This document shows positions 11,035 to 22,300 of a stretch of 27,168 nt of DNA, in pieces. This stretch comes from Penium margaritaceum. Its lineage: Eukaryota > Streptophyta > Zygnematophyceae > Desmidiales > Peniaceae. The position numbers and the translations under genes are program-made. Position 1 is the first letter of the stretch. Every line of letters starts with the position of its first letter. The notes beneath the pieces are model-generated. The model worked only from the letters and a program-made list of their open reading frames with translations. It was not told where the DNA came from and did not search any database. The stretch covers positions 84,080 through 111,247 of the forward strand of contig SZWC01003934.1 of NCBI GenBank assembly GCA_023375785.1, given 5' to 3'.

Positions 11035-11229
11035 CCTAGGTTGGAAAACAGAGCCTAGCTTACAGGGGCCTTGGAGGGATCTCCAGCATGAACCTTCACC
11101 CAGGCTGGCAGGCAGAGCCACGCTCATAGGGGCCTTGGAGGGAACTCTAGTAGTGTCCTCCATCCAGGCTTGCATGCAGAGCCAGGCTTGGAAGGGCCTT
11201 GGATTGATCTCCGGGAGCTCCTTGGTCAC
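11035..11229 (+). repeat. Three ~64-bp tandem repeats
   Basis: Units start at about 11035, 11100 and 11164. Each contains CC(T/A)GG(C/T)T, then CAGAGCC(T/A), then GGGCCTTGGA near the middle. Spacing is 65 and 64 bp. Units 2 and 3 are the most alike. The period is not a multiple of three, and no protein repeat results. They lie just downstream of repeat R copy 2 and may be part of the same element. Confidence 0.85.
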
Positions 11230-12639
11230 AGGTACTTTAATGCTAAGGCGTGGAGCCTTGCAATTGATATTGTGTAGCCATTGAAGAGTGGCTACTGAAG
11301 ATCATCCATTGAAGATGATGTGTTAAAGATGAGATATTGAAGATTGTTGAGTATGCCAGGTCTGCCGCCTTTTATACTTGCGACCCTCGCAAGTTGACTG
11401 CCTTGGTGGTGGTCATAGAAGCTTCCTTTGGTGTACGGTGAAGTTTCACCGGAATTGTGGTTCTAACACCACAACTCACCACGTGGATTTGTAGGTGTAA
11501 TCCATGACCATGTCTGTGATCCTAAAATTCTTTTTCTTCCCATGGATCAGTAAGAGCCATTGATCATTGTAGTTGGAATGTTTGCATCTTAACGGTCCTT
11601 TTAGATAAAGATGAACAATTGATGTCTGGAACCATGGCTTGAAGAAACATCCTCTGTAGGGTAGCTTCCTCTTCGTGGAAGATTCCTCTCCACCTTGGTT
11701 GACCATTGGCTTAAGCCTGAGCCATAGGGAAGCTTCTTTCCAAAGAAAGCTTCATCATATTCTATGGTGCTACTTCCCCATAAGCTGCTTCGGTCAGAGG
11801 CGTTGTCCCTGCTCTGTTGATGCTACCACATGATCACATGTGATCCGTGGATTTTTGTCACCGTGAAGCTTTCACTAGAACTCTCCACGTAGGTTGTCCA
11901 CATTGTGATGAGAGAGACACACTGAGTCGTGCCTTCAAATTATCAGTGCAAGGTGATCCCGAATGGACGCCCTCACACTACTGCGTGCGTTTTGTTAAGT
12001 CAGGTGTGGTCCCACCTGACCATCAAGCCTATGCATTATTGCACAAGTTTCAGCTCCAGGAGGCATGCACTATCCTCATGGGCATGCTTCAGTACAAAGC
12101 TCCTTTCACACCCTTCAAGGGATTAGTTACCAGAGAACATCTGGTTTTTTTTAGGAGGAACTTCTCAATTGAGCAACATAAAGTGAATTCATGGTAAAAA
12201 TCTGTGAGTTCTTATTAGAGCCTCAAATTGTAGTTTCGTTTGCGCTATGCTGAAGTAGTTGATCAGCGCACTTATGGCTCAAACCAACATAGCATACGCA
12301 AGTCAATTGGAGTAGCATTGATGTGTATATTGAACGCGTTGAGATAATGATTATTGGCCTCTTGTGCAACAGCCAGAATCTAGCCAACGTACAACATGCG
12401 AAAAGAAGGAAACAAAAAGTGACACAATAGCTACACATATAATCACAATAACGTAACGGGCACCAATTATGCTGATCTTTCTTGACGTGGTTTAAAGATT
12501 TCTAAGGAGAGGGGCCTTTGCATAGTTGGTAGACGTTGTTTTGAACATTATAAGCAATGAATCATTCATTGAAGCTAATGCATCAGCCTCATCAGCCTCA
12601 TCATCCTTATCGGCATCAAAGTCATCAAACATACAAGAG

Positions 12640-13560
12640 GAGTTTGTGCCGCTAATGAAAGAATTAAAGAGGCGTTTCTCAACAAGATAATGAGCAAAAT
12701 CCCTTTCAAAGGCAATACTGACTCCGAAATTGAGCTCAAACTTGGCAGTAGACCAACCATCCAAGAAACCTACCGTATGTGTCATCACAAACTCACGAAG
12801 CTCAAGCATCAATTAGACAAGTTGAGGACTCAAGAGTTTATCTGACCAGTTGTTTCTCCATATGCCAAACTAGTACATTTCTTGAAAAAGAAAACTGGCA
12901 AAAAGTGGGTGTGTGTAAACTACCGGACATTAAACAACATCACAATCAACAACCGCTAACCTCCTCCTTAAGCGGACAAGCTCTTTCACAAACTACGTGG
13001 AGCAAGAAGTTTGACCAAAATTGATCTACTTAGCGGCTACCACCAAATTTGCATCGTCAAAGAGGTTGCAAAACCAGCTTTTTAAAAGTGTTATAGGCAC
13101 TTGAAGTTAAAGGTTATGCCATTTTAACTCACAAAAGCTCTGGAAAGCTCATGGCAACAATATGATCTCATTGTTTTCCCACACCTTGACGACTTTATTG
13201 TGGTATAGCTTGATGACATCCTTGTCTATTGCTGAACCCAAGTGGACCATTGACGACATCTTTCAAAAGTGCTTCAGAACATGGAATGGGAGAAGTTCTA
13301 TGAGAAATGATTAAAAGTGTGACTTCAGTCAAAGCTCAATAGAGTTTCCCGGCAAAATCATCAACAGTGGATGGATGTTTATGTATTCAAAAAAGATATC
13401 CACGGTGGTGGACTAGGCAGCCTAAACTAAAGCATGTGACATACAAGTTATTCTTGATTTTTGCAAACCTTATTGTTGGTTTGTGAAGGATTATGCCCAA
13501 ATCTTTCTGCCCCTTTTTGACTTCACTCTAAATAATTGAAAGCAAAATAGGAGCGTCATG
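12640..13560 (+). pseudogene. Reverse transcriptase remnant (Ty3/gypsy)
   Basis: From about 12640 to 13235 one frame (codons starting at multiples of 3) follows Ty3/gypsy RT with only nonsense and missense changes. In order it shows EIELKLGSRP, SPYAKLVHFLKKKTGKKW, VCVNYRTLNN, the catalytic-strand motif LTKIDLLSGYHQI, a degenerate MPF motif, and the active site at 13206-13217. There the usual Y-L-D-D is preceded by TAG in place of Tyr (stop-LDD, then ILVYC). Thumb and connection sequence follows in shifted frames: FQNMEWEKFYEK-like residues near 13270 and FVKDYAQIFLPLFDF near 13485-13520. Stops include TGA, TAA and TAG, so this is general decay. The enzyme would copy element RNA into DNA; this copy is dead. 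Confidence 0.92.
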
Positions 13561-13639
13561 GAATAAGAAGCAATTATGTTTTCATGTTGAGCTCTAACTA
13601 CGACGCCAACCTTACAATGGGCAAATGTGATGGTCGACT

Positions 13640-13860
13640 TGATCATGGCCACAAATGCCTTTGATTGTGTAATAGGATCCATCCTCTAATAAGACAAAAT
13701 TGGAGGAAAGAAACCCATCGCATACATGTTGCGAAAGCTTCACATGGCGGAGCTGAACTATGGTGTTCACGAGAAAATAATGCTTGCCATTATCCATGCC
13801 TTCAAAACTGGCTCCGTTATTACGAGTGCCGCAAATGTGTGGTTTGAACGAACCACCATG
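13640..13860 (+). pseudogene. RNase H remnant (Ty3/gypsy)
   Basis: In another frame from RT, the sequence reads ATNAFDCVIGSIL, two stops, then KKPIAYMLRKLHMAELNY and GVHEKIMLAIIHAFK. This is the Ty3/gypsy RNase H pattern T-D-A-S-D-x-x-I-G-x-V-L followed by K-P-I-A-Y-x-S-R-K-L-x-x-x-E-x-N-Y. The first catalytic Asp is Asn here (codon 13654-13656), while the Glu of the ELNY motif is kept. The domain would degrade the RNA strand of the RNA-DNA hybrid. The tandem foldback array begins about 120 bp after the last recognisable residue. Confidence 0.9.
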
Positions 13861-13984
13861 TCCTTAGTTACTTGAAGACGGAACGGAACCAGGGCCCATT
13901 TACGCCGAATAACCTCAAATCCACACACTCGATAATGAGTGTACAACGTTCCGTATCTTCTTTTATGTCCTTAAAAAATAATAC

Positions 13985-15250
13985 ACTTGTGCATTCATTC
14001 AGTTGTTCTCTTACTACACTTACGGATACAATCACCACATACACTTAACAGTTATTTAGGGGGGTGGGGTTCACTTGTCCCCACCCCGCCCTCGAAGTCA
14101 AAGTGTATTTGGGGAGTGTATAAGGTTGTACATCTTGAGGGGGTTTGACTTTGTACACAAGTGTAAAATTAGAATCGTGTACATTCAGTGGATGCAAGAT
14201 ACACCCCCCAATACTATCGCCCAATACACTCAAAGTATCTGAGGGGAAAGGGGTGGACTACCCTTTGGAGTGAAGTTTCATTGCTCGCAGAGTACCCATG
14301 GCAAAAGATACACGTGAACATGTAGTGAAATTTTGTTTTTCCAGATTATTTAAAGATATCTAGATCAACGCTTTGTATCTACTATCATGTCTTTTCAAAA
14401 GATTTAATTTGTGTATTCTTTCACTTGTCTATATGCTACACTTATCAATGCACTCACAAGATACTCTTTGCAATTCTTAATGGGATCAGGACACCTTGTC
14501 CCCCCCTCCTCCTCCCCCCCCTTGAAGTTAAAGTGTATTTTTGGAATGTATTGGGTCGTGTATCTGATGGGGCGTCTTCGTTGTACATAAGTGTACAAAT
14601 ACACTTGTGTACATAGTTTAGCAAATGAAAGATACACCCCCAGTACACCCGCTATACACTCATAATATCTAGAGGGGGGGATGACTACCCATCGAGGGAC
14701 TACATTTGGGGCACCAAAAGTGTACAAATGCATTTGTGTAAAAGTTTTTCGGTATGCAAGATACATCCCCCAATACACTTCCTCAATACACTTGTGGTGC
14801 TTGGAGAGGGATGTGGGGGAGGGGGAGGGGGCACTACTAGTCAGAGGGATGTTTCACAACTCATAAAGTGCCCATGGTAAGTATTGTGCGTAATTATGTT
14901 GTTTCTAATTGCTTTTTGAAATACTGTCCACGACCTAGATCAAAGCTCCCCATTGATTTTCATGAAGTTACAAAAGAATACACATGTATATTCTTTTTGT
15001 TGTTTATCGGCTATAATTATATATACAATTGCCGGATAAACTTCACAGTTTTTAAAGAAGGGGTGGGGATATCCCTCCCCCCCAAAGTGCACGTATATTA
15101 GGGTGGGGGTGTATCGGATAGTGTATCTAGAGGGGTTTGATTTTGTACACAAATGTGCAAACACATTTGTTTACCCTTTTTTGTGTATGCAAGATACATC
15201 CCACAATACACTGCCCAAGTACACTTGTGATGTATTGAAGGAGGGGGGGA
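13985..15250. repeat. Three-unit tandem array of foldback sequences inside pol
   Basis: Three diverged units (about 13985-14403, 14404-14975 and 14976-15250) repeat the same order: an AT-rich lead-in with GT(G/A)TATTCTTT-like words, a C-rich tract, AAGTGTAT, a central palindrome, GCAAGATACA(C/T)CCC, CAATACACT, and a G-rich tract. Each core folds back on itself. The best centre is in unit 2, where TGTACATAAGTGTA and TACACTTGTGTACA lie 4 nt apart near 14581-14612. Unit 2 also holds an extra right half-unit (about 14700-14830). CCCATGG recurs at 14294 and 14871. The array separates RNase H from integrase by about 1.7 kb beyond the usual distance. It looks like a palindromic MITE-like insertion that was later amplified in tandem. 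Confidence 0.8.
14808..14831 (+). other. G-quadruplex-forming motif
   Basis: Four runs of at least three G occur: GGG, then ATGT, then three runs of five G separated by single A residues. This satisfies the usual G3+N1-7 pattern. It is the G-rich right end of the extra half-unit in the foldback array. Folding is predicted from the pattern only. Confidence 0.7.
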
Positions 15251-15869
15251 CAATGGAATACTAGAAAATTATGCTTACGGCACTTAGGAGTTTTTAGAGA
15301 GACAACTACATGTCATATTTGCCTACAAACGCCGTCCCGTCTGTAGATCTTGATCACATAATATGTAGGACAAATACACCCTCAAGATATTCATAGGAAA
15401 AAAATATGTGACCTTAAAATAATTGAATACATCTTTGAAACAACATGGAATGATGAATTAAAGTTCACCATGAATGATTATGTTTTTCTCTCAAAACAAT
15501 GTTGTATATGTTCATTAATGAACAAGTGATGCAATGTTTGTATATATGTTAGTAAAGTTCCAAGAAGAAAACATAATGGAGGATTAGTATACATAGGTCA
15601 CTAAGTGTATGAAAGAGGGATGATTAACCATTGAGGCAAACTTCAGGGTTGGATTTCTTGAATCTCACTTTGACTACGATATGGAGAAAAAGTCTTGGAA
15701 GACAAATTAAACAAACGCGCTAAGCCACTGGCTCGATCTTGTGGAGGTCAACGCATTACGGATTCAAGGAGAAGCGTACATGGCAAAGTAATTATCACAT
15801 CGCTACAAGGACCACTACGTCTGTAACATGGTACAGTTCCACTTTGTAGGCTCCTATTGGTGCATAATA
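15251..15869. other. AT-rich segment between foldback array and integrase
   Basis: Mostly AT-rich, with no frame of note and no recognisable motif until about 15650. From there short Lys-rich frames may be the decayed RNase H-to-integrase connector. The right border of the insertion therefore lies somewhere between 15250 and 15700. Confidence 0.4.
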
Positions 15870-16480
15870 CAAAAAAATGAAGTTGTCCCCAAATTTGTGG
15901 AGATACGATGTATGCTTCTGAAAGATTGCCATAATGAAGGTCAAGGAGGACATTTTAAAGGTGAAAAAACTCTTAAAAACCTCACAAAGCATTATTGGTG
16001 GGACGTGATGGTGGTTGGCGTCGCAAAATTCTAGAATCTATTCAAAGTTTGCCAACACACAAAAGTCAACGCACCAACCCCTTCGTGTACTTCAACCATT
16101 GCTAATAGAAAACAAAAAATTGGACCGACATCTCCAAGGACTTTGTGATATGATTTATTGTCACTCTAGAAGGTTTCAACGTCATACTCGCTATTATTGA
16201 CACATTTTTTAAGATAGAGCATTTCATCTCTACCTCTACAGATGTAACCAAGAAAGGAAAATCACAATTGTTCTTTAACCAAATTGTCCGACTTCATGAG
16301 GTCTCGCAGTCGGTCACGATTGATCAAGATGCACAATTTAGTAGTTTTTATTGGCAAAATTTGATGCAAGGACATGGGAGCCAACTTCTACTTTCAATGG
16401 CGTTCCATTTGCAAAGCGGTGGACAAACTAAGCGAACCAACCAAATGCTGAAACAACTTCTCCAAAATCTGTGCGAACCT
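15870..16480 (+). pseudogene. Integrase remnant (HHCC and DDE core)
   Basis: An HHCC-type finger is recognisable as DCHNEGQGGHFKGEKTLKNL (His-x6-His). In the Cys half (VCQHTK near 16045-16065), the first Cys appears to be Phe. The core follows: ISKDFV with the first catalytic Asp (16139-16141), FNVILAIIDTF, then TIDQDAQFSSFYW with the second Asp (16322-16324), then AFHLQSGGQTKRTNQ. The third catalytic residue, normally Glu in G-Q-T-E-R, is Lys (codon 16430-16432). Frames shift at least twice and stops are present. The intact enzyme would insert element DNA into chromosomes. Confidence 0.92.
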
Positions 16481-16677
16481 TAGAGCACTAATTAGGGAGT
16501 CAAGCTACCAGTATAGGAGTTTGCATATACATCATTAAAATCTATTGCAATGGGGTGGTTTATTATGCAAAATCAACCACCCCGATTGACTTACATGTCA
16601 AGAGCAACAATGATACCGTTGACGTACATTCGCAAGAATTTTGCGCAATCTAGGAGAAAACATGTCAAACCCTTAGA

Positions 16678-17113
16678 ATGAATGAAGGAGCTTTGAAGCG
16701 GAAAGCTGATAAATATCGGCAAAATGCAGAGGTTAAGACTGGGGAGAATTTTTTGCTCAACTATGTGATTTTCAAACTTTGCACATCAAGGAAACAAAAG
16801 CTTAAACCTCGGTGGTTAGGACCTTCCATCATCTTGGGGATGTGCACTCTAGTCTTCGTAAAGCTCCAACTACCTCACAATTTGGAGGTACACTCAGTCT
16901 TCCACTTCAGCAAACTTCAACAGTACATCTATCTAGCCAACAATTTTCTTAAATGTGTGGTACGTGCTATCCCGCCCATGAGCGCGAGCGGCAACCAGGA
17001 GTATGGTGATGAAATTCTCAATTTTTGCCAACGAGGAGTCAAAGAATAGTACCAAGTTAAATGGGAATACTATAACGTAGCACTAATAAAATGGTTCCAT
17101 ATAGCCAACTCCT
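16678..17113 (+). pseudogene. Integrase C-terminal region and chromodomain remnant
   Basis: A 123-codon stretch (16678-17049) reads ALKRKADKYRQNAEVKTGE, LKPRWLGPSII, then VKLQLPHNLEVHSVFHFSKL. This is the GPF/Y-type C-terminal module of chromoviral integrase. It continues into EYGDEILNFCQRGVKE, a TAG, then YQVKWEYY, which matches the chromodomain pattern E-x-E-x-I-L-x-x-(R/K)-x-x-x-x-x-x-Y-x-V-K-W-x-G-Y. The G before Y is lost. Chromodomains direct integration to particular chromatin. Their presence places the element in the chromovirus branch. Confidence 0.88.
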
Positions 17114-17188
17114 TAACGTTAATCAACTCATTGATATCAATCGTCTAAATTTGGCCACACGCATGTAATTCGTCGGGGCGTCGGGACT

Positions 17189-17202
17189 AGAAGGGGGTGA
17201 AG
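17189..17202 (+). promoter_or_regulatory. Polypurine tract of the chromovirus
   Basis: The purine run AGAAGGGGGTGAAG (with a single T) lies immediately before the TG that opens the 3' LTR. It sits exactly where the plus-strand DNA primer is cut in LTR retrotransposons. It confirms the element's orientation and the LTR border. Confidence 0.88.
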
Positions 17203-17730
17203 TGTCATGCCAATGGAACAAATAGGGCCCAAACCTAGAAGTGACTTAAATTTTGCTCTGTCACTTTGAACCTACACTGCGACTTAGTCGCGACAATGTT
17301 TTTCCGCTCTCAAAGGGAATTTTCTAGAATACACCGGAATCCTTGCTTATTGACGACTACTTTGAGGTCACATTCGGACTTCGCCAAAACATATTCTTGA
17401 CATCCCTAAGCCTTTTCAGACTGTGGACGAGGTCCTTTTAAAATTCTTTGACAAACATTGCAAATCTAGAGATTTGGTCTTGAAGAGGGACTTCTTGACC
17501 CAAAAAACTAGGACACAACGTTGCGTCATGTGAACCACTAAAAACCTTGACGACTTGACCGAACCTCATTTTCTTGCACAACATATTGCATATACATCGT
17601 CGAGTCTGAGAAGTTAGGATAAGGAAGTGTAATTTACGCTTCTGCAAAATGCCCAAACAACTGCACTTTAGTGAAAAGTATTAAACCTCGTCTCCAACTT
17701 TGAACCACCTCTCTTCTGAGCACAATAAGA
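17203..17730 (+). repeat. 3' LTR of the chromovirus
   Basis: It begins TGTCATGCC directly after the polypurine tract and ends near CACAATAAGA, where the terminal CA of the 5' copy has decayed to GA. It aligns end to end with 8353-8899. The many transitions and small indels between the copies indicate great age, since the two LTRs are identical at insertion. Confidence 0.88.
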
Positions 17731-18989
17731 AGTATGTACATTCATAAACACTGAATGATGAAATTTGGAGGTAGAGTTATCTGTCAACTTTCTTAGAATT
17801 TTTTTCTTGGCTCTCATACAATGTTTTGGTTTCTACGAGAGCCCTTAAAACTCATGGATGAGGTTTTGACTAATTGGAGTGATGCATACATATCATGTTT
17901 ATTGTTGGATACAAAGAGTAAGAACATGAAAATGAAAATTTTTCTTTGAGAACTTCCTATATGCCATTATGAAGGTGTAGAATACCCTTACAAGTCAGTT
18001 GAATGCCTGGTTAGATCTTCAATACCTAACGATGGATTCATCACCTCATAATGATGTAGTTTAGGTTTTTGTCATAGATTTTCATGGGCATGGAAACAAT
18101 TGACTTGTCTAGTTTATTTGGCTGCCTTACTTCTTACACATTGAATTATTACATATTTACTGTGAGATGTTTAATAAAGTGAGAGGGCCACATGAAAAAC
18201 ATTTTTTTCCATTGAAAAATTCAGTTTTTGATTATTTTGTTTAATCTATTTTGTTTTTGATTTGAAAGGAATTTGTCAATAATGAACGATTGACCCATCA
18301 ATGATTTGATTTTGGTGTCGGCTATGTGCCTAAACAAAAGAAAATGAGTTAAAACGTGGAGAGTACCATTTGAAGGATTCAAGAAAACTGATTTATGATA
18401 GTTGGATGATTTTCTCTCTTTCGTTAAAAATTAGAATAATTCGCTTTCTCTGGATTTCAATTGGAATCTAAATGGAAAATGGTTCTTTGAATCTAAAATA
18501 ACCTAGCTCTGTTTTGTACAAAATGGAACGTCCTACATTACAACACACACCTCCCCTTTAAAGTGTTTGATATCATTTTTGAACCTTTTTAGTCCTCCCT
18601 ATAGTTATGCCTTGTTTTGGATTTTTCTCCTCAGCTTTTAATTTCACGTGGTTAGAACAACGGGTACATCCTTTTGTGTTCTGAAGTTGGTCACCATTTC
18701 CCTTTGGAATTGGAGCAAATCATTGATGTATGTTTTCTTTTTTCAACGGACAGATTTCCAAAACTCAAAATCATTTTCATGGTTATCCTATTCTGAAGTT
18801 TCAACCCAATAATCTTCCAATTGTTTCCGTTGAACATGAGTACATACACTGTTTAGTTGTTCTGAGCGTTTAGCATATCTAGATGCTTAGTTGTTTCTCG
18901 TTATGTTGAGACCTAGGTTAGAAAAAATATTCCCGTTTTATGTGATCTCTATTTGTTGACATGTTGTGTAACCGCTTTCGGTTCCCTGC
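17731..18989. other. AT-rich unassigned DNA right of the chromovirus
   Basis: T-rich sequence with no frame above about 60 codons and no recognisable motif, repeat or RNA gene. Confidence 0.45.
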
Positions 18990-19310
18990 ATTCATGCTGG
19001 TGTTTATGTCTTTCAGGTTGTCTGACCGTGGTTGGGTCCGATTTTTTATCCACGTGCGTCTGATTCGGCATGGTTGCACTCAGAGATGCGTCGCTTGGAA
19101 CAGTGTTGACGTTGGAATGCTTTCCAACGTCACCGCTGGTGGCGGAGGGACGGGCGCCGCGGAGGTGTTGGGAGCCTCGACGCCAGGACACTTTGGTGTG
19201 ACAGAACCTGGCCACAATTCCAGCTTCGGCAGCAGCTTAATTACGCGGGTCAACCACTTGCAGCCAATAACAACTGCTGAAAACGGGCGGCACCCATGAC
19301 CAGCTTCTGA
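18990..19310. other. GC-rich island with a perfect hairpin
   Basis: About 320 bp that is sharply richer in GC and CpG than its surroundings. It holds a perfect 10-bp stem with a 4-nt loop (19108-19117 with 19122-19131; arm GACGTTGGAA) and the GC core GGCGGAGGGACGGGCGCCGC. A 112-codon plus frame (18961-19299) and an antisense frame cross it; neither has a recognised domain. It may be a remnant of a GC-rich transposon like the copia element at the right, or an isolated CpG island. Confidence 0.5.
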
Positions 19311-22300
19311 CCGCCCAAGTTGATTAATGAAATGATTATTCAGTTTTTGCTTGTTTGCAAACATTTGGCTTTAAAAACGCTATTCAAAACAAAACATGTT
19401 CCACGTTCTCTATTAAATCGTCAACATTTGACATTAAAGCATTAAACAAGAATTCAAGCCAGTTTTTTCCAATATTGGAATTCCATGAAGGTTTGAACAT
19501 GCTTGAAAAGGGACAACCGGTTCTTTAGTTTCATACATACTCGTATTGAAACGCCAAGCCAATGTCAACACAAGAATAAACTTGTCAAAGGTAAAATTTG
19601 AGGAAAAAAATTAAGTAGTAAAAAATCATTTACTTGAGCAATAATTACGTTCCATACTTCATGTGATATTGCTACAATGTCAAAGCAAAAATATTCATGT
19701 AAAGCGGGCACATGTGTTGCTTGGTTTCTCTAAACAAGAACCATGAAAAGAGGTGATAAACAATAACATTTGGCCAAAAGATCTCAATAAAACAGAAATT
19801 AAAAATAATTTCTTGATGTTTTCTAATTTTCTGCATGAGTTTTGCTTTTGAGAAGAGTCCATAGATGTCTTTTTTTTCCTACAAATCTTGTTTTTTTCTG
19901 TGATTACACTAATGAAGTAAGACCTCATGAAGAAACCAATTCAGAAGGAAAGGGATGAAATTATAGATTTTAATGTGATCATTCAATAGATTCTCTATAG
20001 TTACAAGAAATGGGATTGATTTCTTGCGGAGTCAAGATCGGAGAAAGTAGAAATGGACAAGGTTATTGCTAAAAGAGAGACAAAAGATATCAATGTTTCC
20101 GAATGTAAGGCAGCAAGAAAAAAACCATAAAATCCATAGATGCCAATGTTTCACATTTACAACAATACTGTGCAGTCATGTCGTCAATTCTTAGGTTCGT
20201 CTTTCTCAATAAAAAAATGACGTGAGGCAAAACCTAGCTCCTCCTCTTTAGGCGAGAAGTTCATACGATAAAACATATTTTAAAATCCTTTCGTAAACAT
20301 CATGTATTTAAAGTAATTATGGAACACCTTCAACATTAGAAAAACTAAACATTTTATGTTTCAAAGGGAAGAAGAATGTGTAAGAAATTATTAAGCACAT
20401 TGAATAATTCAAATAATGTGATAATGACTCCATAAAAACATTTTTCTAAATAAAAAATATTTTGATAAAATTTCATTTGATACGGAGATAGAAGCGTTGC
20501 GTGAAAAAAATATCGTTTCTTGTAAAAAAGAGAGAAGGTTCCTAATTTTGATGTTAGATGAAATCATATGCTATCAAAATCACATGTGTGATTAAGAGAA
20601 TGTTGAAAATCATAAAGGTTTGAATGATTCTGATTTATTTCAACTTCAAGTATAACAAGTAATTTTCTATTCTAAATTCCGCAATAGTAGTAGAATTACA
20701 ATTCTCATTCATACCAAAGCATGACTACATGGATTTGTTTCATTGAAGAACATTGAAACCATTTGAAGTAGTTCATTCTTGTAAAAACGCAAGGATCCAT
20801 CAACATGCTTACCATTTGAAAAGCAATCTACGTAAAAGAAGTGTCCCACAAAACTATGTAAGAATGAAGTTAGGGTATTCATTACAGTGCAACCACGAGT
20901 TTGCAAAAAATTTTATTCAGCAATTGAAGCCAGAAGTTAAGGGTCAAAACATATCACACATACATAAAATACAATTAATTTTTTAGTGTTTGACATTTAA
21001 AGCATTTACATTAGGTCAATAGCATGTACAACTCATGTTATGTGCATTAGGCTAAGTCCATGTTCTCATTGAATGGCTTTGAGGTTGGTCACCCCTCGAC
21101 TAGTCATGATAAGTCACATGATATCAATCCATTATGTCCACGCGCAACTCCCTTATACCGCTTAAATGAAAACCTACCTTCACGGTGAACTGCAAAATCC
21201 GGCCACATGCTAATGATAGATGTTGTTTTAAGACGTAACATGAACCACGTGATACATGTTCCAATTGGTATCATAAACTAGTCTTGCCTAAAAAACACAA
21301 ATGATGAATTTTAAATTGGAAGAAAAAGTAAAATTAGATTCTTGCCTAAAATGAAAAAAGTTAATGATTGTTTGATGTCATGAATACATGTTGAAAAATC
21401 ACATGGAACCGAAGAAATGGTTCTTAAATGCCTCCTATCTGTTGTGGAATTCGGTAAAATGATTTAGTTTGCCTTTATAAAACGTATGGAAATATGTAAT
21501 AAAAGTTTGTAAAAGGAAAAACGTTTATGTAAAGTGTTTGCAAAATAATTATGCAGAGTTTTGTCCGATTATTCTTGTTTTGGAGGAAATGGCGAAAGGC
21601 TTAGTCCTTTTAAAACCACTTAAGTGGTGAAAATCAGATAGGTAGCTACATACATCAAATTATCGACAAATCTCAGCGACATGTTTCAACTATAATGAAA
21701 GCAAAACATTATGTTGGGTTATTGTGTGGTCACAGTTCATAACATTATGGTCCAATAGAGAGTTATGGATCCAAGTGTTGAGAAATACATTCTTTGGATC
21801 CAACTCACTTGGTCATAAATCCCTCTTTGGATAGCATAACACCCTAAGGATATTTCCTTGAAGTCGCTTGGTTCATATCTTTAGTATGAAAAGGCTACTT
21901 GTGATTTGTCATGTGTCAAAATGGCTAGTGATTCTTCAACAATTTATGCACCTTCCACCTCTTGTTAACGCACAACTTTGGGATGATCCTTCAGTAGCAA
22001 AGGAATGACTAGCTTCTATTAAACCTTCAACTTGCATGTACCCATACATCCACAAAGTGATCGTTTTGCTGGTTTAGGTGGTTATGCAACTTCTCAAATA
22101 GTTATGGTTTTCTTTGAAACTTGTTTGACAAGGGGCATCTTCAGAGGTCTATTAGAACCACTTGATGAGTACGCACATTTGATTCTGTCTTTTGTTTGTC
22201 ATCACATAATGTTAACCATCACGCACTCCAAATTTTGCTCAAAGCTCATCCAGCCATCTCTCCACATGTTACCTTCAGCATTTGGACCTTATCTAGTATC

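Larger units (their letters stand above)
10770..12480. mobile_element. Insertion between protease and RT, carrying repeat R copy 2
   Basis: In chromoviruses only about 100-130 residues separate protease and RT. Here about 2.2 kb does, so roughly 1.8 kb is extra. The block is more GC-rich than the flanking pol. It carries repeat R copy 2 (10770-10980), a 64-bp tandem repeat (11035-11229), perfect short hairpins such as 11999-12006 with 12013-12020, and one unrecognised 116-codon frame (11847-12197). No transposase or terminal inverted repeat was identified, and both ends are uncertain by 100-200 bp. It is most simply a nested non-autonomous element. Confidence 0.6.
8353..17730 (+). mobile_element. 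Degenerate Ty3/gypsy chromovirus (LTR retrotransposon)
   Basis: A full-length but dead element on the plus strand. It has a 5' LTR (8353-8899), Met-tRNA primer site, gag, protease, RT, RNase H and integrase remnants, a chromodomain tail, a polypurine tract and a 3' LTR (17203-17730). The order PR-RT-RH-INT-chromodomain defines a Ty3/gypsy chromovirus. Every domain carries stops or shifts, and several catalytic residues are lost. The LTRs differ at roughly a third of positions by eye, so the insertion is old. No convincing target-site duplication remains: GTTAC lies left of the element and AGTAT right. Two extra blocks of about 1.7-1.8 kb interrupt pol, before RT and after RNase H. The element is AT-rich, consistent with long decay of methylated cytosines. 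Confidence 0.92.

Noticed and set aside
11847..12197. 116-codon plus-strand frame in the inserted block
   Set aside because: It has no recognisable domain, lies in a repeat-derived insertion, and shows no promoter or start context. Recorded but not called a gene.
12492..12812. 106-codon minus-strand acidic protein
   Set aside because: It is antisense to the RT remnant; the acidic run comes from a small CATCAGCCT repeat on the plus strand.
8348..17735. Target-site duplication flanking the chromovirus
   Set aside because: The flanking 5-mers GTTAC and AGTAT do not match convincingly, and decay or a border error of a few bases cannot be excluded.
21266..21273. TGGTATCA as a second Met-tRNA primer site
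   Set aside because: Only the first 8 bases match, and no LTR or coding domain is found on either side.
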